Assembly: GCA_023401925.1 (NCBI GenBank)
Contig: JAEXDA010000049.1
Coordinates: forward strand, 1-64,000
Direction of reading: 5' to 3'
From: Bacillota bacterium
Lineage (GTDB): Bacteria; Bacillota; UBA4882; UBA8346
DNA: 64,000 bases
In this document: piece after piece, positions 36,698 to 45,809 of the stretch
How positions within the stretch are numbered: position 1 is the first letter of the stretch
Layout of the letters: each line of letters opens with the position of its first letter
The notes under the pieces: generated by a model
Databases searched by the model: none
The model's input: only the letters and a program-made list of their open reading frames with translations
What the model was told of the DNA's origin: nothing
Made by a program: the position numbers and the translations under genes

Positions 36698-38782
36698 TTA
36701 TGAATTCATATCGTTTAAGATATGCCATGCTTCATTAATATAAACATCCTTGCCAATCTGTTTCAGCCAGTCTTTGGTCTTTTGATAATTGGGATTTGAT
36801 AGAGTTTCGTCATCCGCCTTGGGTTTAGTGATTTTAATTTCAGTGCCTTGCGCGATAGGTAAATTTTGAAGCTGGTCCGCCTCTTCTTTAAGAAGTTTCT
36901 GATTGGCCATAAAATCACTAAATCTTAACGACTCCTTTGAAAACTCTTTCTGCTTTTTTAAACGGGCAACATCTTGAGTAATCAGTTGAAAAGCTTTGCT
37001 CTTATTTACCCGCTGGGCACTTGCCAATTTCAGCGCCGTTATATTGGGTGACCAGCCATTCCACTTTTGGTATGAAACAGCCCGTGTCGTGTCCCAAGGA
37101 AGAGAATAATCCATTGCTTTTTCCTGAATACCCAAGTAACTATAAAGATCGGGCAATGAAATATCCGAAACAACCCCTTTCCATTGAGTGGAACCTCCGC
37201 TAACCCGGTAAAACTTTTTAATGGTTAAACGCAATGAACCCGCGGGTTTAATTGAACTTAAGTTGAGCGGCAAGTATTGATCAAGATCCGCTACAATTTG
37301 GACGGTTCCCTTCCCGAAAGTGCTCACCCCGCCTACGATAACAGCTCTCCCATAGTCCTGAAGCGCAGCAGCGAGTATTTCCGAGGCGGATGCACTCAAA
37401 GAATTCACTAAAACAATCAATGGCCCACTATATACAACACTGGAATCCGTATCCGATAAAACTTCCGTTTTTCCGGATCCGTCCTTGATTTGAACAATAG
37501 GGCCTTCTTTAATAAAAAGTCCTGACATTCTGACGGCATCATCCAAAATTCCACCACCGTTGTTCCGTAAATCCAAAATAATACCACTAACTTTCTCAGC
37601 ATTAAGTTTCTGCAGTTCGACCCGAACATCATCGGCTGAGTTGCGTGAATTGGTTTGATAATCCCGATAAAATGATGGTAAATCAATGTATCCATATTTC
37701 TTCAGCGTCTTCTGATTCAATATTACAGCAGACTTTGCATAGGCTTCTTCAAGGACAACAACATCCCGGACAATGGGAATTACCGTTATCCGACCGCTGG
37801 GCTTCCGGACCGTTAATTTTACGAGCGTCCCTTTTTTACCACGTATCAGTTTTACAGCATCGGTTACAGGCATACCTACTACATCAATTGGTTCTCGATT
37901 GCCTTGAGCGACCTTCAAAATGATATCATCAGCCTGCAATACTTTTTGCCGCCAAGCCGGACTCCCAGGTATAATTTCAACAACCTTGATATATTCGCCG
38001 TCTTCCTTCAGTGAAGCGCCAATTCCCTCTAACCTTCCCGTTAAATTCATATCAAAATCATCTTTGAGCTGGGGAGCCATATATTCGGTATGCGGATCAA
38101 AACTATTCGCTATCGCGTTTAAATAATAGTCGACCCGTTCTTCGTTCTTCTTTTTTAACATTCGTTCTAAGCTTAATTTCAGACTTTTGGCGACTTTCAC
38201 TCGAGCCTGGGCCTCTAATTCCGGATCTACCGACTGGGTCTTGGAGAATTTATCCTTACCCTTTGTATTGCTTAGATCAAAATAAGCCAATAATGTTTGA
38301 TATTTGAGATATAACCGCCATTGTTCTTTCAAGGCCTGGCTGTTTTGGGGATAATCGATTTTCGTAGCATCTGTTTCAAAATTTTCCGCAATCGAAAATT
38401 TGAACGGCTTTTGCAGAATATTTTGGGTTAATGCATCGACTTCCCGAACCCGCTGCTCAAAAATCTTCCCTGTCAATTCATAGAATTCGGAAGTTCCCCG
38501 TTTCAATTCGTCGTCGATTTTCTTTTGGTAAACGCTGATTCTTACGATATCGGATTTCAAAAAAAACCGTTTATTGGGATCAAGACTTTTAAGATATAAA
38601 GAATAAATCCGTTTACTAAGTTGGTCATTTACGAGAGCAGGATTATAATGCTCCGCTTCTAAACTTCGATACAAAAAATGAGCCAAGGCATTCTCCTTGG
38701 TAGGACTTTTCCCAATGAGTACCGAAGTACTTAAAGCTATAACTGCAACGACTATTGCTACTTTAAGCCATAAACGTTTCAT
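36698..38782 (-). CDS. prc: Carboxy-terminal processing protease, Prc/Tsp type
   Basis: 694 aa. A signal anchor (residues 4-24) leads into a TSP N-terminal domain (about residues 30-230), a PDZ domain (YIKVVEIIPGSPAWRQ), the S41 protease core with the catalytic Ser in NSLSASASEILA and Lys in STFGKGTVQ, and a long C-terminal extension. The length (E. coli Prc is about 682) and architecture match the Gram-negative periplasmic Prc rather than the ~400-500-aa CtpA/CtpB of Bacillus. It would degrade misfolded or tagged envelope proteins and process cell-wall hydrolases. Monocistronic, with its own terminator. Confidence 0.92.
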   Translation of the reverse strand: MKRLWLKVAIVVAVIALSTSVLIGKSPTKENALAHFLYRSLEAEHYNPALVNDQLSKRIYSLYLKSLDPNKRFFLKSDIVRISVYQKKIDDELKRGTSEFYELTGKIFEQRVREVDALTQNILQKPFKFSIAENFETDATKIDYPQNSQALKEQWRLYLKYQTLLAYFDLSNTKGKDKFSKTQSVDPELEAQARVKVAKSLKLSLERMLKKKNEERVDYYLNAIANSFDPHTEYMAPQLKDDFDMNLTGRLEGIGASLKEDGEYIKVVEIIPGSPAWRQKVLQADDIILKVAQGNREPIDVVGMPVTDAVKLIRGKKGTLVKLTVRKPSGRITVIPIVRDVVVLEEAYAKSAVILNQKTLKKYGYIDLPSFYRDYQTNSRNSADDVRVELQKLNAEKVSGIILDLRNNGGGILDDAVRMSGLFIKEGPIVQIKDGSGKTEVLSDTDSSVVYSGPLIVLVNSLSASASEILAAALQDYGRAVIVGGVSTFGKGTVQIVADLDQYLPLNLSSIKPAGSLRLTIKKFYRVSGGSTQWKGVVSDISLPDLYSYLGIQEKAMDYSLPWDTTRAVSYQKWNGWSPNITALKLASAQRVNKSKAFQLITQDVARLKKQKEFSKESLRFSDFMANQKLLKEEADQLQNLPIAQGTEIKITKPKADDETLSNPNYQKTKDWLKQIGKDVYINEAWHILNDMNS

Positions 38783-38920
38783 GAACCTGTCCCCTAATTT
38801 AATAATAAATAATACTTTGAAAAAAACCTTCCATAAGATATAAGTCTACATCGTATTATACACTTAGTAATTAATTTTTTCAAAACCCAACCTTAGAAAA
38901 AAACCATTTTTTGTCAGCTG

Positions 38921-39967
38921 TCAGTTTAATTTTTGCATGATTTTTAAACCGGCCAGTTTATATAAATTATATACTTTTTCACAGTTTCTTTCATTTAAAT
39001 CTTTTGCCACGCAATCGATACGAGTCACACTGATCACTACCACTGTGGCGTTGTTGCTAAGCAACCAAATACTTCCTTTTGGATAGGGCGTTAAAACCTT
39101 TTTTAAAGCCTCCACCACGGTGTGATGGAATTGAATACCTGCTTTATCCACAATCTCTAGATAAGCTAAATAAGTTGGAGAAGCAGGCTTATAAATCCGT
39201 TCCGACGTCATTGCATCAAAAACATCTGCTACAGCGACAATCTGTGCATAAGGATGAATATCGGCACTAGTTAACCCTTTAGGGTAACCACTGCCGTCTT
39301 CCCTTTCATGATGCTGCAACGCGATATGAGCGGGCAAAAAGCTTATATGGACCGACTGCTTCAGAATATCATAACCTTCTAGAGTATGTGATTTCATCAA
39401 ATCGAATTCGAAAGGTTCCAGTCGTTCTTTCTTGTTGAGTATTATTGATGCAATTCTCACTTTACCAATATCATGAAGCATGGCACCGATGCCCAAGATT
39501 TGAAGCTCATTTCGGTCATAACCTATTACGGATCCGATTAAAGTCGCAATGACGCAAACATTGACGGAATGGCTAAATGTATAGCTGTCATGATTACGAA
39601 TTGCATTCATATTATAAATAACCAACGGATCGGCAAGAATATATTCTATAATTTCTTGAACTACAGGGAACAAATCTTCACATTCTAGGATTCCATCTGT
39701 TTTGAGGTGCTTTATGGATTGTTTCAATAAAGCAACCGCTTTAGTGCGTGTTTCTTCCTCAATAGGCTCTACGGAAACTTCTTGTCCAAATTCATCTTCA
39801 TTATCATAAACAACGGCATGTTCACAATTATATTCTATTAATCTTTCAATATGATATTCTTTAATCACCGAATCAGCGCGTAATAGAATTCTGCCATCAT
39901 CTTTACGATAAATCGTCTTCGCAAGCTTCATTCCTGGTTTGATCTCGGCAATGGCTATCTTTCGCAT
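38921..39967 (-). CDS. HD-GYP cyclic-di-GMP phosphodiesterase
   Basis: 348 aa. An N-terminal ~110-residue DUF3391-like part (IAEIKPGMKLAKTIYRKDDG) precedes an intact HD-GYP domain: FSHSVNVCV, MLHDIGKV, the SHTLEGY helix and the signature HHEREDGSGYPKGL, then VAVADVFDAMTS. These bind the metal centre and c-di-GMP. There is no membrane span, so it is cytoplasmic. ATG at 39967 has GGGA 8 nt upstream; ATGs at 39976 and 40000 are alternatives. Two c-di-GMP riboswitches lie within 6 kb, so this enzyme may help set their ligand level. Confidence 0.93.
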   Translation of the reverse strand: MRKIAIAEIKPGMKLAKTIYRKDDGRILLRADSVIKEYHIERLIEYNCEHAVVYDNEDEFGQEVSVEPIEEETRTKAVALLKQSIKHLKTDGILECEDLFPVVQEIIEYILADPLVIYNMNAIRNHDSYTFSHSVNVCVIATLIGSVIGYDRNELQILGIGAMLHDIGKVRIASIILNKKERLEPFEFDLMKSHTLEGYDILKQSVHISFLPAHIALQHHEREDGSGYPKGLTSADIHPYAQIVAVADVFDAMTSERIYKPASPTYLAYLEIVDKAGIQFHHTVVEALKKVLTPYPKGSIWLLSNNATVVVISVTRIDCVAKDLNERNCEKVYNLYKLAGLKIMQKLN

Positions 39968-40315
39968 CTTGTTCATCCCATCTGGAAATATTGATACCAA
40001 TTTGACCTGAAAGCTTTATTTGGGCAAATTAGCACTAAATATTGCTAGGAATTGAAATCCGCCTCCAAATTGCAGATCCCCGCCATGTCTGGTTATAATA
40101 TTAAAGCTTACAAATATTCCTTTTATCCAATATCAATTTCATAAAGATCAAAGAAAATAAAATACTGTCAAAATTGATTCTTAAACTGGCAATCATAAAT
40201 TTCCAGCTTTATAAGTTATCGGCACCCGATAATTTTTTATAAAGTGTAATCTCCTTTTTTCAACATATTTTGGATAATCCAAATGGAATTTCAAAATGAG
40301 TACAAGACCGAATGC

Positions 40316-40732
40316 TCACCGAAGTCGGGAACTCCTCCGGCGCACCGTTCGTAGACGTTCAGCCCGAATAGCTTTGGTATTTCTTCGTGCTTCCCGTTCC
40401 TCTTCATCGAAGGAAATCATAGACTGGTCTTTAAAAAGTTCCGGCATCCCGGGAATGTTTAAAACCACAATGGTTTCTCCAGGATTAGGGGTAGTGTAAG
40501 GTGAGCCGTCTTCGCCCCGATAAACCGCAGCGATTTTCTCTCTCCCAAACTCCGATTCCTGCAACCAATGCCGAACAAAGGATTTAATTACCGGAAAAAC
40601 CTCACTATGTTTGCCCTGACCGTGAATGATGCGCACCACCGTATCATGATGCTGATAAGCTTCATTGAAAAATTGAATTATTTTCTCTTGCGCCCCCGCC
40701 AGGGTTAGACCGTGTAAATCAATTGTAACCAT
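40316..40732 (-). CDS. Smr-domain protein (putative endonuclease)
   Basis: 138 aa. Small MutS-related domain with the DLHGLTLAGAQ and RIIHGQGKHS motifs that form the nucleic-acid cleaving site in the family. The C-terminus is very basic (EARRNTKAIRAERLRTVRRRSSRLR region), suggesting nucleic-acid or ribosome contact. ATG at 40732 has GAGGT upstream, giving MVTIDLHG. Standalone Smr proteins are linked to RNA cleavage at collided ribosomes. Its function here is inferred from the family. Confidence 0.85.
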   Translation of the reverse strand: MVTIDLHGLTLAGAQEKIIQFFNEAYQHHDTVVRIIHGQGKHSEVFPVIKSFVRHWLQESEFGREKIAAVYRGEDGSPYTTPNPGETIVVLNIPGMPELFKDQSMISFDEEEREARRNTKAIRAERLRTVRRRSSRLR

Positions 40733-41041
40733 AAAAAACCTCGAAATTAACATATATTAAAATTTTCGCTGTTTTTCCAAAACTTCCTTCAGGATAATAT
40801 CATAACCTCCTTTCAAAATTTTCTGCCAAACTCTTATTAATCCTTTATAAAACTAATAAATTGTAAGGAAGAATTAAAAAATACAATATATAATGTCATC
40901 TTTTTAATAACATTATATATTGTACACTTTAGAACTTTATCCAATGAATTCAAACCAAAACCCAATAAATACTTTCGCCAACCCACCAATTATCCGGTGC
41001 GTGTTGACATAAATCGACAGCCGAATTTTAAAATAATCTGT
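40733..41041. other. 309-bp AT-rich intergenic region
   Basis: Only the AT-rich inverted repeat described at 40882-40924 stands out. No coding potential was seen. Confidence 0.6.
40882..40924 (-). terminator. AT-rich 15-bp inverted repeat, probable terminator
   Basis: TACAATATATAATGT and its exact complement, separated by 13 nt. On the minus strand it is followed by six Us, as expected for a terminator of the RsfA-like gene. The stem is almost free of GC, so an operator role cannot be excluded. Confidence 0.5.
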
Positions 41042-42061
41042 CTATGAAACGATTCGTTTGCTTTTTAAAACATTTCCAAACTGATCTACAGTTATCTCCA
41101 GGCGGTGCATGAAATCACCCAGTGAAGCCAATTTAGAGACACTTTCTAGTCTCATAAAGTCTCCCAACATTGTTTCAAGAATATTGTAAACTTCCGCCAA
41201 TTCCTGCTCACGTTTTTTTAAACGCTCATGTTCTTTTTCCATCATTAAACGGGCACTGTCATTTTCTGAAATCAATCCTTGTATCTCTTCCATTAATTTG
41301 TCTTCGCGTTTCAAATCTCTTTCCACAGCAAGGAGATGTTCAATAAATCCCCTTAAATCTAACTGATGTCTTTGTTGTTCTTCAATTAAACTTAAGCGTT
41401 CTCCAATACTTCGAACAGATTCCGGCAAAGAAGAAATTTGGTAAAAAAACGATTGATCTTCGCTCTTGCTCTGGAATCCGGTTAAGGTTTTGGTTTCAGG
41501 TTCTTTCATGATTTTGCCATCGTTTACATCCGGTTTATGGGTCAACGTTGAAATAGATTCGCTTTTATTCAACAGCTCTCGACCCTTCTTTAGTAAATCC
41601 GCTTCGCTATATTGCAATGTTTTTACTAACCGGTAAAATCGTAACTTCAGAGCTGCAGGGGTAAAATCAGAGCCTAACTTGTTTTGCAATTCCTCACAAG
41701 CCTGAGTTCGGGAATTTCCCAAAGCTTGGTGTCGACAAAATGTTTCTAAAATTAAAAGATCAATTTCTTTTAGTTCATGACTCCTTTTTCGAGTGGAAAT
41801 ATTACCATCATGTAAATGTTTAGATTGCATGATACTATAATAATCCTGGTTGCTTAGATGTTTTTCTTTTAATATCCGGCAAAATTGACTGCGCAAAGCA
41901 TTCATTTCCCGCCCCAAACGATTTTTAAGTTCACGCCTTTTTTGAGGTTCCCACCATGATTCAAAGATTAATTTGTTTTCCGCTTCCGTATAACGAGGTT
42001 TTGATTTGTGCATCGTTTGACCTGATGGTCCCGAGACCGCCAATGCATTTTTTGTCATCAT
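41042..42061 (-). CDS. RsfA-like putative regulator with Myb/SANT-like helices and coiled coil
   Basis: 339 aa. Two Myb-like tri-helical segments are apparent: RYTEAENKLIFESWWEPQKR (early) and ELKEIDLLILETFCRHQALG with the following region ending LKLRFYRLVKTL. The second resembles the DNA-binding part of Bacillus RsfA, a prespore transcription factor. Residues ~230-320 are rich in E/K/L heptads (RDLKREDKLMEEIQGLI; EKEHERLKKREQELAEVYNI) and should form a coiled coil. ATG at 42061 has AGGAGTG close upstream; the frame continues 32 codons further without signals. DNA-binding is inferred and the target is unknown. Confidence 0.6.
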   Translation of the reverse strand: MMTKNALAVSGPSGQTMHKSKPRYTEAENKLIFESWWEPQKRRELKNRLGREMNALRSQFCRILKEKHLSNQDYYSIMQSKHLHDGNISTRKRSHELKEIDLLILETFCRHQALGNSRTQACEELQNKLGSDFTPAALKLRFYRLVKTLQYSEADLLKKGRELLNKSESISTLTHKPDVNDGKIMKEPETKTLTGFQSKSEDQSFFYQISSLPESVRSIGERLSLIEEQQRHQLDLRGFIEHLLAVERDLKREDKLMEEIQGLISENDSARLMMEKEHERLKKREQELAEVYNILETMLGDFMRLESVSKLASLGDFMHRLEITVDQFGNVLKSKRIVS

Positions 42062-42258
42062 TTTCACTCCTACAAAGATAGATACCTTAATACTAGGTTC
42101 TATCATATTGTGTTCCAGAGTAAAATGAATTATGCTAGGAATTGCAAAATTTTTCAACAGGTATCCAAAACATAGATGCGTATAAATAAAATTTGCAATG
42201 AACGCACTCCATAAACAAGTAAACGCACGTGGGCGAATTACCGGAAAGAGATTGTCGC

Positions 42259-42621
42259 TTACTGAAGCGTCACATTATCATCCTGGGAATTTTCCTTTTG
42301 ATTATTACTTTCTTCGGATAATTGCCTATCGAGAGGGTAATCTATTTCTCGAACCACTCGCCCTTCAGCAGTTAAAGCCCAAGCATGCTCCGGTGTATAA
42401 TAAATCCTGGCATACACTCTCCTCCCGCTTGGGTCAATTGTAAGCCAATGTTCCTCCCAATGACCAACTTCTTGCGATTCTTGTTCAATTGTTCTCATAA
42501 TTTCACTTATCTTTGGGTTTTCATCAAATTTACGCCGTTCTCCTTGGTTGATAATTTGAATGTCTTCTTCTTCATATCCAACAAATTGCCGATTTTCAAT
42601 ATATTGGGGTCGCTGATCCAT
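42259..42621 (-). CDS. Hypothetical protein, 120 aa
   Basis: Not recognised. An acidic, soluble protein with a central segment WEEHWLTIDPSGRRVYARIY that looks like a small beta-sheet domain, and Gln/Asn/Glu-rich low-complexity ends. No membrane span, signal peptide or metal motif. The start ATG follows a plausible purine-rich stretch. It lies between the MCP terminator and the RsfA-like gene on the same strand. Confidence 0.55.
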   Translation of the reverse strand: MDQRPQYIENRQFVGYEEEDIQIINQGERRKFDENPKISEIMRTIEQESQEVGHWEEHWLTIDPSGRRVYARIYYTPEHAWALTAEGRVVREIDYPLDRQLSEESNNQKENSQDDNVTLQ

Positions 42622-42714
42622 TCCTTAATCCCTCACTTTATTTTCCTGAAGTTAGGATACCCCATTCCTCGACAATCATGAGGCTGTCTAAAAAAGCATT
42701 TTAAAATCAATAAA

Positions 42715-42746
42715 AAACTCCCGGACACTTTCTGCTCCGAAAGTTT
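42715..42746 (-). terminator. Terminator of the MCP gene
   Basis: An 11-bp stem allowing two G-U pairs (AAACTTTCGGA with TCCGGGAGTTT in the minus-strand RNA), followed by a U-run. It ends the riboswitch-controlled MCP transcript. Confidence 0.75.
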
Positions 42747-42791
42747 CAATAAAATGATTATCTTCTTTTCAGCGATTTAAAACGGCATACC

Positions 42792-44417
42792 TCAAAAATG
42801 CCGGGAATCTTCCTCCAATGGAATCACATCCTCGGGAGAAATGACTTTCGTTTTTAAATTTGATTTATCAATTACCAACTTTTGAGAGTTGGAATATTCC
42901 AAATGAGTCTCACTATGATTCGGTTTGGGTTGCCTCTGAACTTGTTCCAAATTAGGGATTCGTTGCCCTTGATATCCTATCTGGTCAATCGCAGTGACGG
43001 TTCCATACACCAACAAGGAAAGCTCTTGAACAATTTGCTTCATATTCCCGGACTGTGCATTCAGCTCTTCAGCCGCTGAAGCACTTTCCTCTGCGCTTGC
43101 TGCGTTCTGTTGGGTAACAACAGTTACTTGAGCTATCGATTTATTAACCTGCTCAATTCCCAAAGATTGTTCCTGACTGGCTGCTGCAATTTCATCCATG
43201 AGTTCATTGACTCTTTTTGATTGAATCGTGATTTCATTTAAGGCCTCACGGACTTTCTCGGCAATCCATACACCCTTGGTGGATAGTTCAATATTGGATT
43301 CAATGATTGCAGTCGTATCCTTGGCAGCCTGCGCACTTCTACCAGCCAAATTCCTTACTTCTTCAGCCACTACCGCAAATCCCATTCCAGCTTCCCCCGC
43401 CCTTGCAGCCTCTATGGCCGCATTAAGAGCCAATATATTAGTTTGAAACGCTATATCATCAATTACTTTAATAATTTTCGCAATTTCGTCGCTGGATTTC
43501 TTAATCTCCTGAATCGAATTCATCATTTCTTGCATCTCATGATTGCCTTTATCTGCCGCAGCTTTTGCGTGTTCCGACAATTGGGCCGCTTGTTTTGTAT
43601 TTGTCAAATTCTGTTCCATCATGGAAGCAGATTCCTGGAGGGTAGATGAAGTTTCTTCAATAGCAGCCGCTTGCTCGGTGCTGCCTTGGGAAAGCTGTCC
43701 GGCTGAGACCGATAATTGTCCCGAGGCTGCAGCAACTTGTTGTGCTCCCACATGAATACGGGAGGTAATTGCATTCATTGACTTAGTGATACTACGGGTA
43801 ATATAATAAGCAAAAAATATTCCCGATGCCATAAATATGCAAAACAAGATGATTAAAAATGTCAAAGAATTGCTGTATACCTGCTGGGCAATGCCCATTT
43901 CCAGTTGAATATTACGCTCTCCCAAACCGAAAGTCTCATGGAGATATCCAATCAATTCTTTTGTGGTAGGTGTTACTTGGTTTGCAAGGAAATCCTTTAC
44001 TTCTGCATTGTCACTATTTAAACTTAGATCGAGTGCTTGGTTCATTAAAGGCCAAGCTTTTCCGGCCGACTCTTTTATTTGTTCTAACAATTTCTTCCCT
44101 TGTTCGGTTACAAATGTTTTTTCCGCTTCCGCAAAAGAACTTTGGAATTCCTGATAAGCCTGAGTCATCTCTTGTTTATTGTCTTCAATATCCACTCCAG
44201 CCAGAACACCCTGCAACCCTTTAGAAGCCGATATTACTGATTTTTCCATACTGCTTAATAAATTTTGTCGGTTGTGAAAACCGCTAATTGTAAGTACTTC
44301 GGAATTAACCTTCACCATATTTATAATAGTAACCAGTGCCATGATTAACAATAAAACCATTAAACCGGCAAAACCCGAGATAATTCTGACACTTAATTTT
44401 ACTGTTCGTTCCTTCAT
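42792..44417 (-). CDS. Methyl-accepting chemotaxis protein
   Basis: 541-aa transmembrane chemoreceptor. First span at residues ~10-32; a ~150-residue extracytoplasmic four-helix-bundle domain; second span at ~185-205; a short membrane-proximal linker; then the signalling coiled coil with the strongly conserved hairpin tip IAFQTNILALNAAIEAARAG followed by GFAVVAEEVRNLAGRSA. Methylation-type Glu/Gln heptads flank the tip. AGGAGGGG precedes the ATG. The gene has a ~280-nt leader containing a c-di-GMP-I riboswitch (44573-44659) and a downstream terminator hairpin, so expression should respond to c-di-GMP. CheW, behind the same type of riboswitch, lies just upstream. Confidence 0.95.
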   Translation of the reverse strand: MKERTVKLSVRIISGFAGLMVLLLIMALVTIINMVKVNSEVLTISGFHNRQNLLSSMEKSVISASKGLQGVLAGVDIEDNKQEMTQAYQEFQSSFAEAEKTFVTEQGKKLLEQIKESAGKAWPLMNQALDLSLNSDNAEVKDFLANQVTPTTKELIGYLHETFGLGERNIQLEMGIAQQVYSNSLTFLIILFCIFMASGIFFAYYITRSITKSMNAITSRIHVGAQQVAAASGQLSVSAGQLSQGSTEQAAAIEETSSTLQESASMMEQNLTNTKQAAQLSEHAKAAADKGNHEMQEMMNSIQEIKKSSDEIAKIIKVIDDIAFQTNILALNAAIEAARAGEAGMGFAVVAEEVRNLAGRSAQAAKDTTAIIESNIELSTKGVWIAEKVREALNEITIQSKRVNELMDEIAAASQEQSLGIEQVNKSIAQVTVVTQQNAASAEESASAAEELNAQSGNMKQIVQELSLLVYGTVTAIDQIGYQGQRIPNLEQVQRQPKPNHSETHLEYSNSQKLVIDKSNLKTKVISPEDVIPLEEDSRHF

Positions 44418-44524
44418 AATGTCCCCTCCTATTCATATTTCGGTTGTCTATCTCCATGTCAATCATCAAAAGAAACTTAATGTTTAGAACAGCCCGAATG
44501 GAATCATTCCCCAAAAGACGCAAA

Positions 44525-44558
44525 ATGCCCGCTGTCAAAATACATATACAGCAGGCAT
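44525..44558 (-). terminator. Expression-platform hairpin of MCP riboswitch
   Basis: Stem ATGCCTGCTG / CAGCGGGCAT in the minus-strand RNA, about 15 nt after the aptamer, followed by an imperfect U-run. The position fits a riboswitch-controlled terminator; the mode (on or off with ligand) cannot be decided by eye. Confidence 0.55.
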
Positions 44559-44572
44559 AAAAAAAGATCTCT

Positions 44573-44659
44573 TCGGCAACCCGGCTATCATAATCCCAAG
44601 AGATATTAGACCCGTGGCTTTGCGTCCGCAGCTTTTGCATGCGTTTGCTGTTATCGGTG
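44573..44659 (-). promoter_or_regulatory. Cyclic-di-GMP-I (GEMM) riboswitch, MCP leader
   Basis: Minus-strand RNA carries the GEMM-I consensus in order: ACAGCAAACGC, then GGACGCAAAGCCACGGGTCT, a variable arm, and GATAGCCGGGTTGCCGA. The GNRA-like tetraloop position of the first arm (GCAAAAGC) deviates slightly from GAAA. The Vc2-type key pieces (GCAAAC, GGACGCAAAGCC, GGGTCTAA, tetraloop receptor) are all present. It lies ~240 nt upstream of the MCP gene. Confidence 0.92.
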
Positions 44660-44703
44660 AATCTGTAAATTTTTTGTTAATGTTTCCGAAAATATGTGTT
44701 AAT

Positions 44704-44732
44704 ATTATAGATCGGTTAATCAAGAAACACAA
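44704..44732 (-). promoter_or_regulatory. Promoter of the MCP riboswitch transcript
   Basis: Minus strand: TTGTGT (44732-44727), 17 bp, TATAAT (44709-44704), about 40 nt before the aptamer. Confidence 0.7.
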
Positions 44733-44840
44733 TGAATAATCTGGAAATACAGACAAATTTTAAAGAGCATCCATTTATTCAACTTTGAACAGTTTTATAT
44801 CCGGTGTTCTCTCTGGACGGAATCAAAGAATAAAAAAACC

Positions 44841-44861
44841 CTCGTATGGTTAACCACCGAG
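44841..44861 (-). terminator. Terminator of cheW
   Basis: Minus-strand stem with two helical parts (CTCG...CGAG around TGGT/ACCA), followed by GG and seven Us. It ends the cheW transcript before the MCP promoter. Confidence 0.7.
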
Positions 44862-44995
44862 AATTTTTTATTTTTCGGCAACTGCCGAAAAGGCTTAAAA
44901 ATGCATAATTTTAGGTTTAACGACGACGATATCGCTCCTACGATCCGGTCTCGGGTAAGCGATAACCCTTTTCTCCATGACAAAACGGCCTGAAT

Positions 44996-45472
44996 TTACT
45001 CTCCAACAGCCTTTTGAAAATTGACCGCGTCTTCCTTACTCATGATCTTCTCGATATTAATCATCATGATCACTTTATCATTAGATTTTCCAAGGCCGAG
45101 CAGAAGATCCCCTTCGATTTGGGTATTATACCCCGGCGCTTCCAATTCTTCTTTTTGAAAATTGCGTACCTCGGTTACAGCATCAACCACAATTCCAAGT
45201 AAACGTTTATTACCGTTTTGATGAACCTCAAGGACAATAATACAAGTCCGGTCATTATAAGCCTTTTCTTCCATTTCCAGCTTTAGCCGGAAATCAATCA
45301 CAGGGATAATTTTACCTCTTAAATTCATAACCCCTTTAATATACTCCTTGGTTTTCGGAACATGGGTTATTTCCTGCATTCCAATAATTTCACGCACTGT
45401 CTTAATGGGTATTCCGTATGTTTCTGCTTCCAAAGAAAAGGTGAGATATTTACCGCCGATGATTTCTTCCAT
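44996..45472 (-). CDS. cheW: CheW chemotaxis coupling protein
   Basis: 158-aa SH3-like adaptor linking chemoreceptors to the CheA kinase. Conserved elements: YLTFSLEAETYGIPIKTVRE, MNLRGKIIPVIDFRLKL and GIVVDAVTEVRNF. AAGGAGATGG precedes the ATG. No cheA, cheY or methylation enzyme is nearby, so it either serves a distant cluster or is dedicated to the neighbouring receptor. Its ~240-nt leader begins at a near-consensus promoter and contains a second c-di-GMP-I riboswitch with a terminator. Confidence 0.95.
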   Translation of the reverse strand: MEEIIGGKYLTFSLEAETYGIPIKTVREIIGMQEITHVPKTKEYIKGVMNLRGKIIPVIDFRLKLEMEEKAYNDRTCIIVLEVHQNGNKRLLGIVVDAVTEVRNFQKEELEAPGYNTQIEGDLLLGLGKSNDKVIMMINIEKIMSKEDAVNFQKAVGE

Positions 45473-45527
45473 TGCTATCCATCTCCTTTATGATATGTTG
45501 TCCTCGAAATTCGATTCAAACAAAAAT

Positions 45528-45556
45528 ACCCACGGTGCTGGTAAACAGCCGCAGGT
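45528..45556 (-). terminator. Expression-platform terminator of cheW riboswitch
   Basis: Minus-strand hairpin pairing ACC, CGG, CTG segments (45556-45546) with CAG, CCG, GGT (45540-45528), followed by AUUUUUG. It lies 11 nt past the aptamer, a standard terminator-type platform. Confidence 0.7.
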
Positions 45557-45566
45557 AAAGCGTCCT

Positions 45567-45663
45567 TTCGGTAACCCGGCTATCTTAATCGAATCTATCC
45601 ATTGGATTTTAGACCCGTGGTTTTGCGTCCGCCGCTTTCGCCTGCGTTTGCTGTTATCGGTGA
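45567..45663 (-). promoter_or_regulatory. Cyclic-di-GMP-I (GEMM) riboswitch, cheW leader
   Basis: Minus-strand RNA shows ACAGCAAACGC, GGCGAAAGC (GAAA tetraloop), GGACGCAAAACCACGGGTCT, then GATAGCCGGGTTACCGA. It is a second, independent copy of the aptamer found upstream of the MCP gene, with a different variable arm. Confidence 0.95.
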
Positions 45664-45717
45664 ATGTTTATTGATTTTATTTTTATCCGTTTATGATATA
45701 ATATGGATATTTAATTT

Positions 45718-45747
45718 ATTATATCGCTGTTATTTGGATTGGGTCAA
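45718..45747 (-). promoter_or_regulatory. Promoter of the cheW riboswitch transcript
   Basis: Minus strand: TTGACC (45747-45742), 18 bp, TATAAT (45723-45718); near-consensus sigma-A type. The start point would lie ~46 nt before the aptamer. A plus-strand extended -10 (TGATATAAT, 45694-45702) for the divergent ArsC-like gene sits just inside. Confidence 0.8.
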
Positions 45748-45809
45748 GCAATATTTGGATATTAGTCATTTTAACTCGCAATATCTTTTGAATGCGGGAA
45801 GGAGCTTCT

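Larger units (their letters stand above)
44418..44995. other. 578-bp leader/intergenic region before the MCP gene
   Basis: It holds the sigma-A-like promoter, c-di-GMP riboswitch and expression-platform hairpin of the MCP gene, plus the cheW terminator. No gene is credible; a 62-codon frame at 44795-44983 overlaps the terminator. Confidence 0.75.
45473..45809. other. 337-bp divergent leader region of cheW and the ArsC-like gene
   Basis: It holds the c-di-GMP riboswitch with its terminator on the minus strand, and divergent promoters at 45694-45747. No additional gene. Confidence 0.8.

Noticed and set aside
44795..44983. 62-codon minus-strand ORF between cheW and the MCP gene
   Set aside because: It covers the cheW terminator hairpin and has no ribosome binding site.
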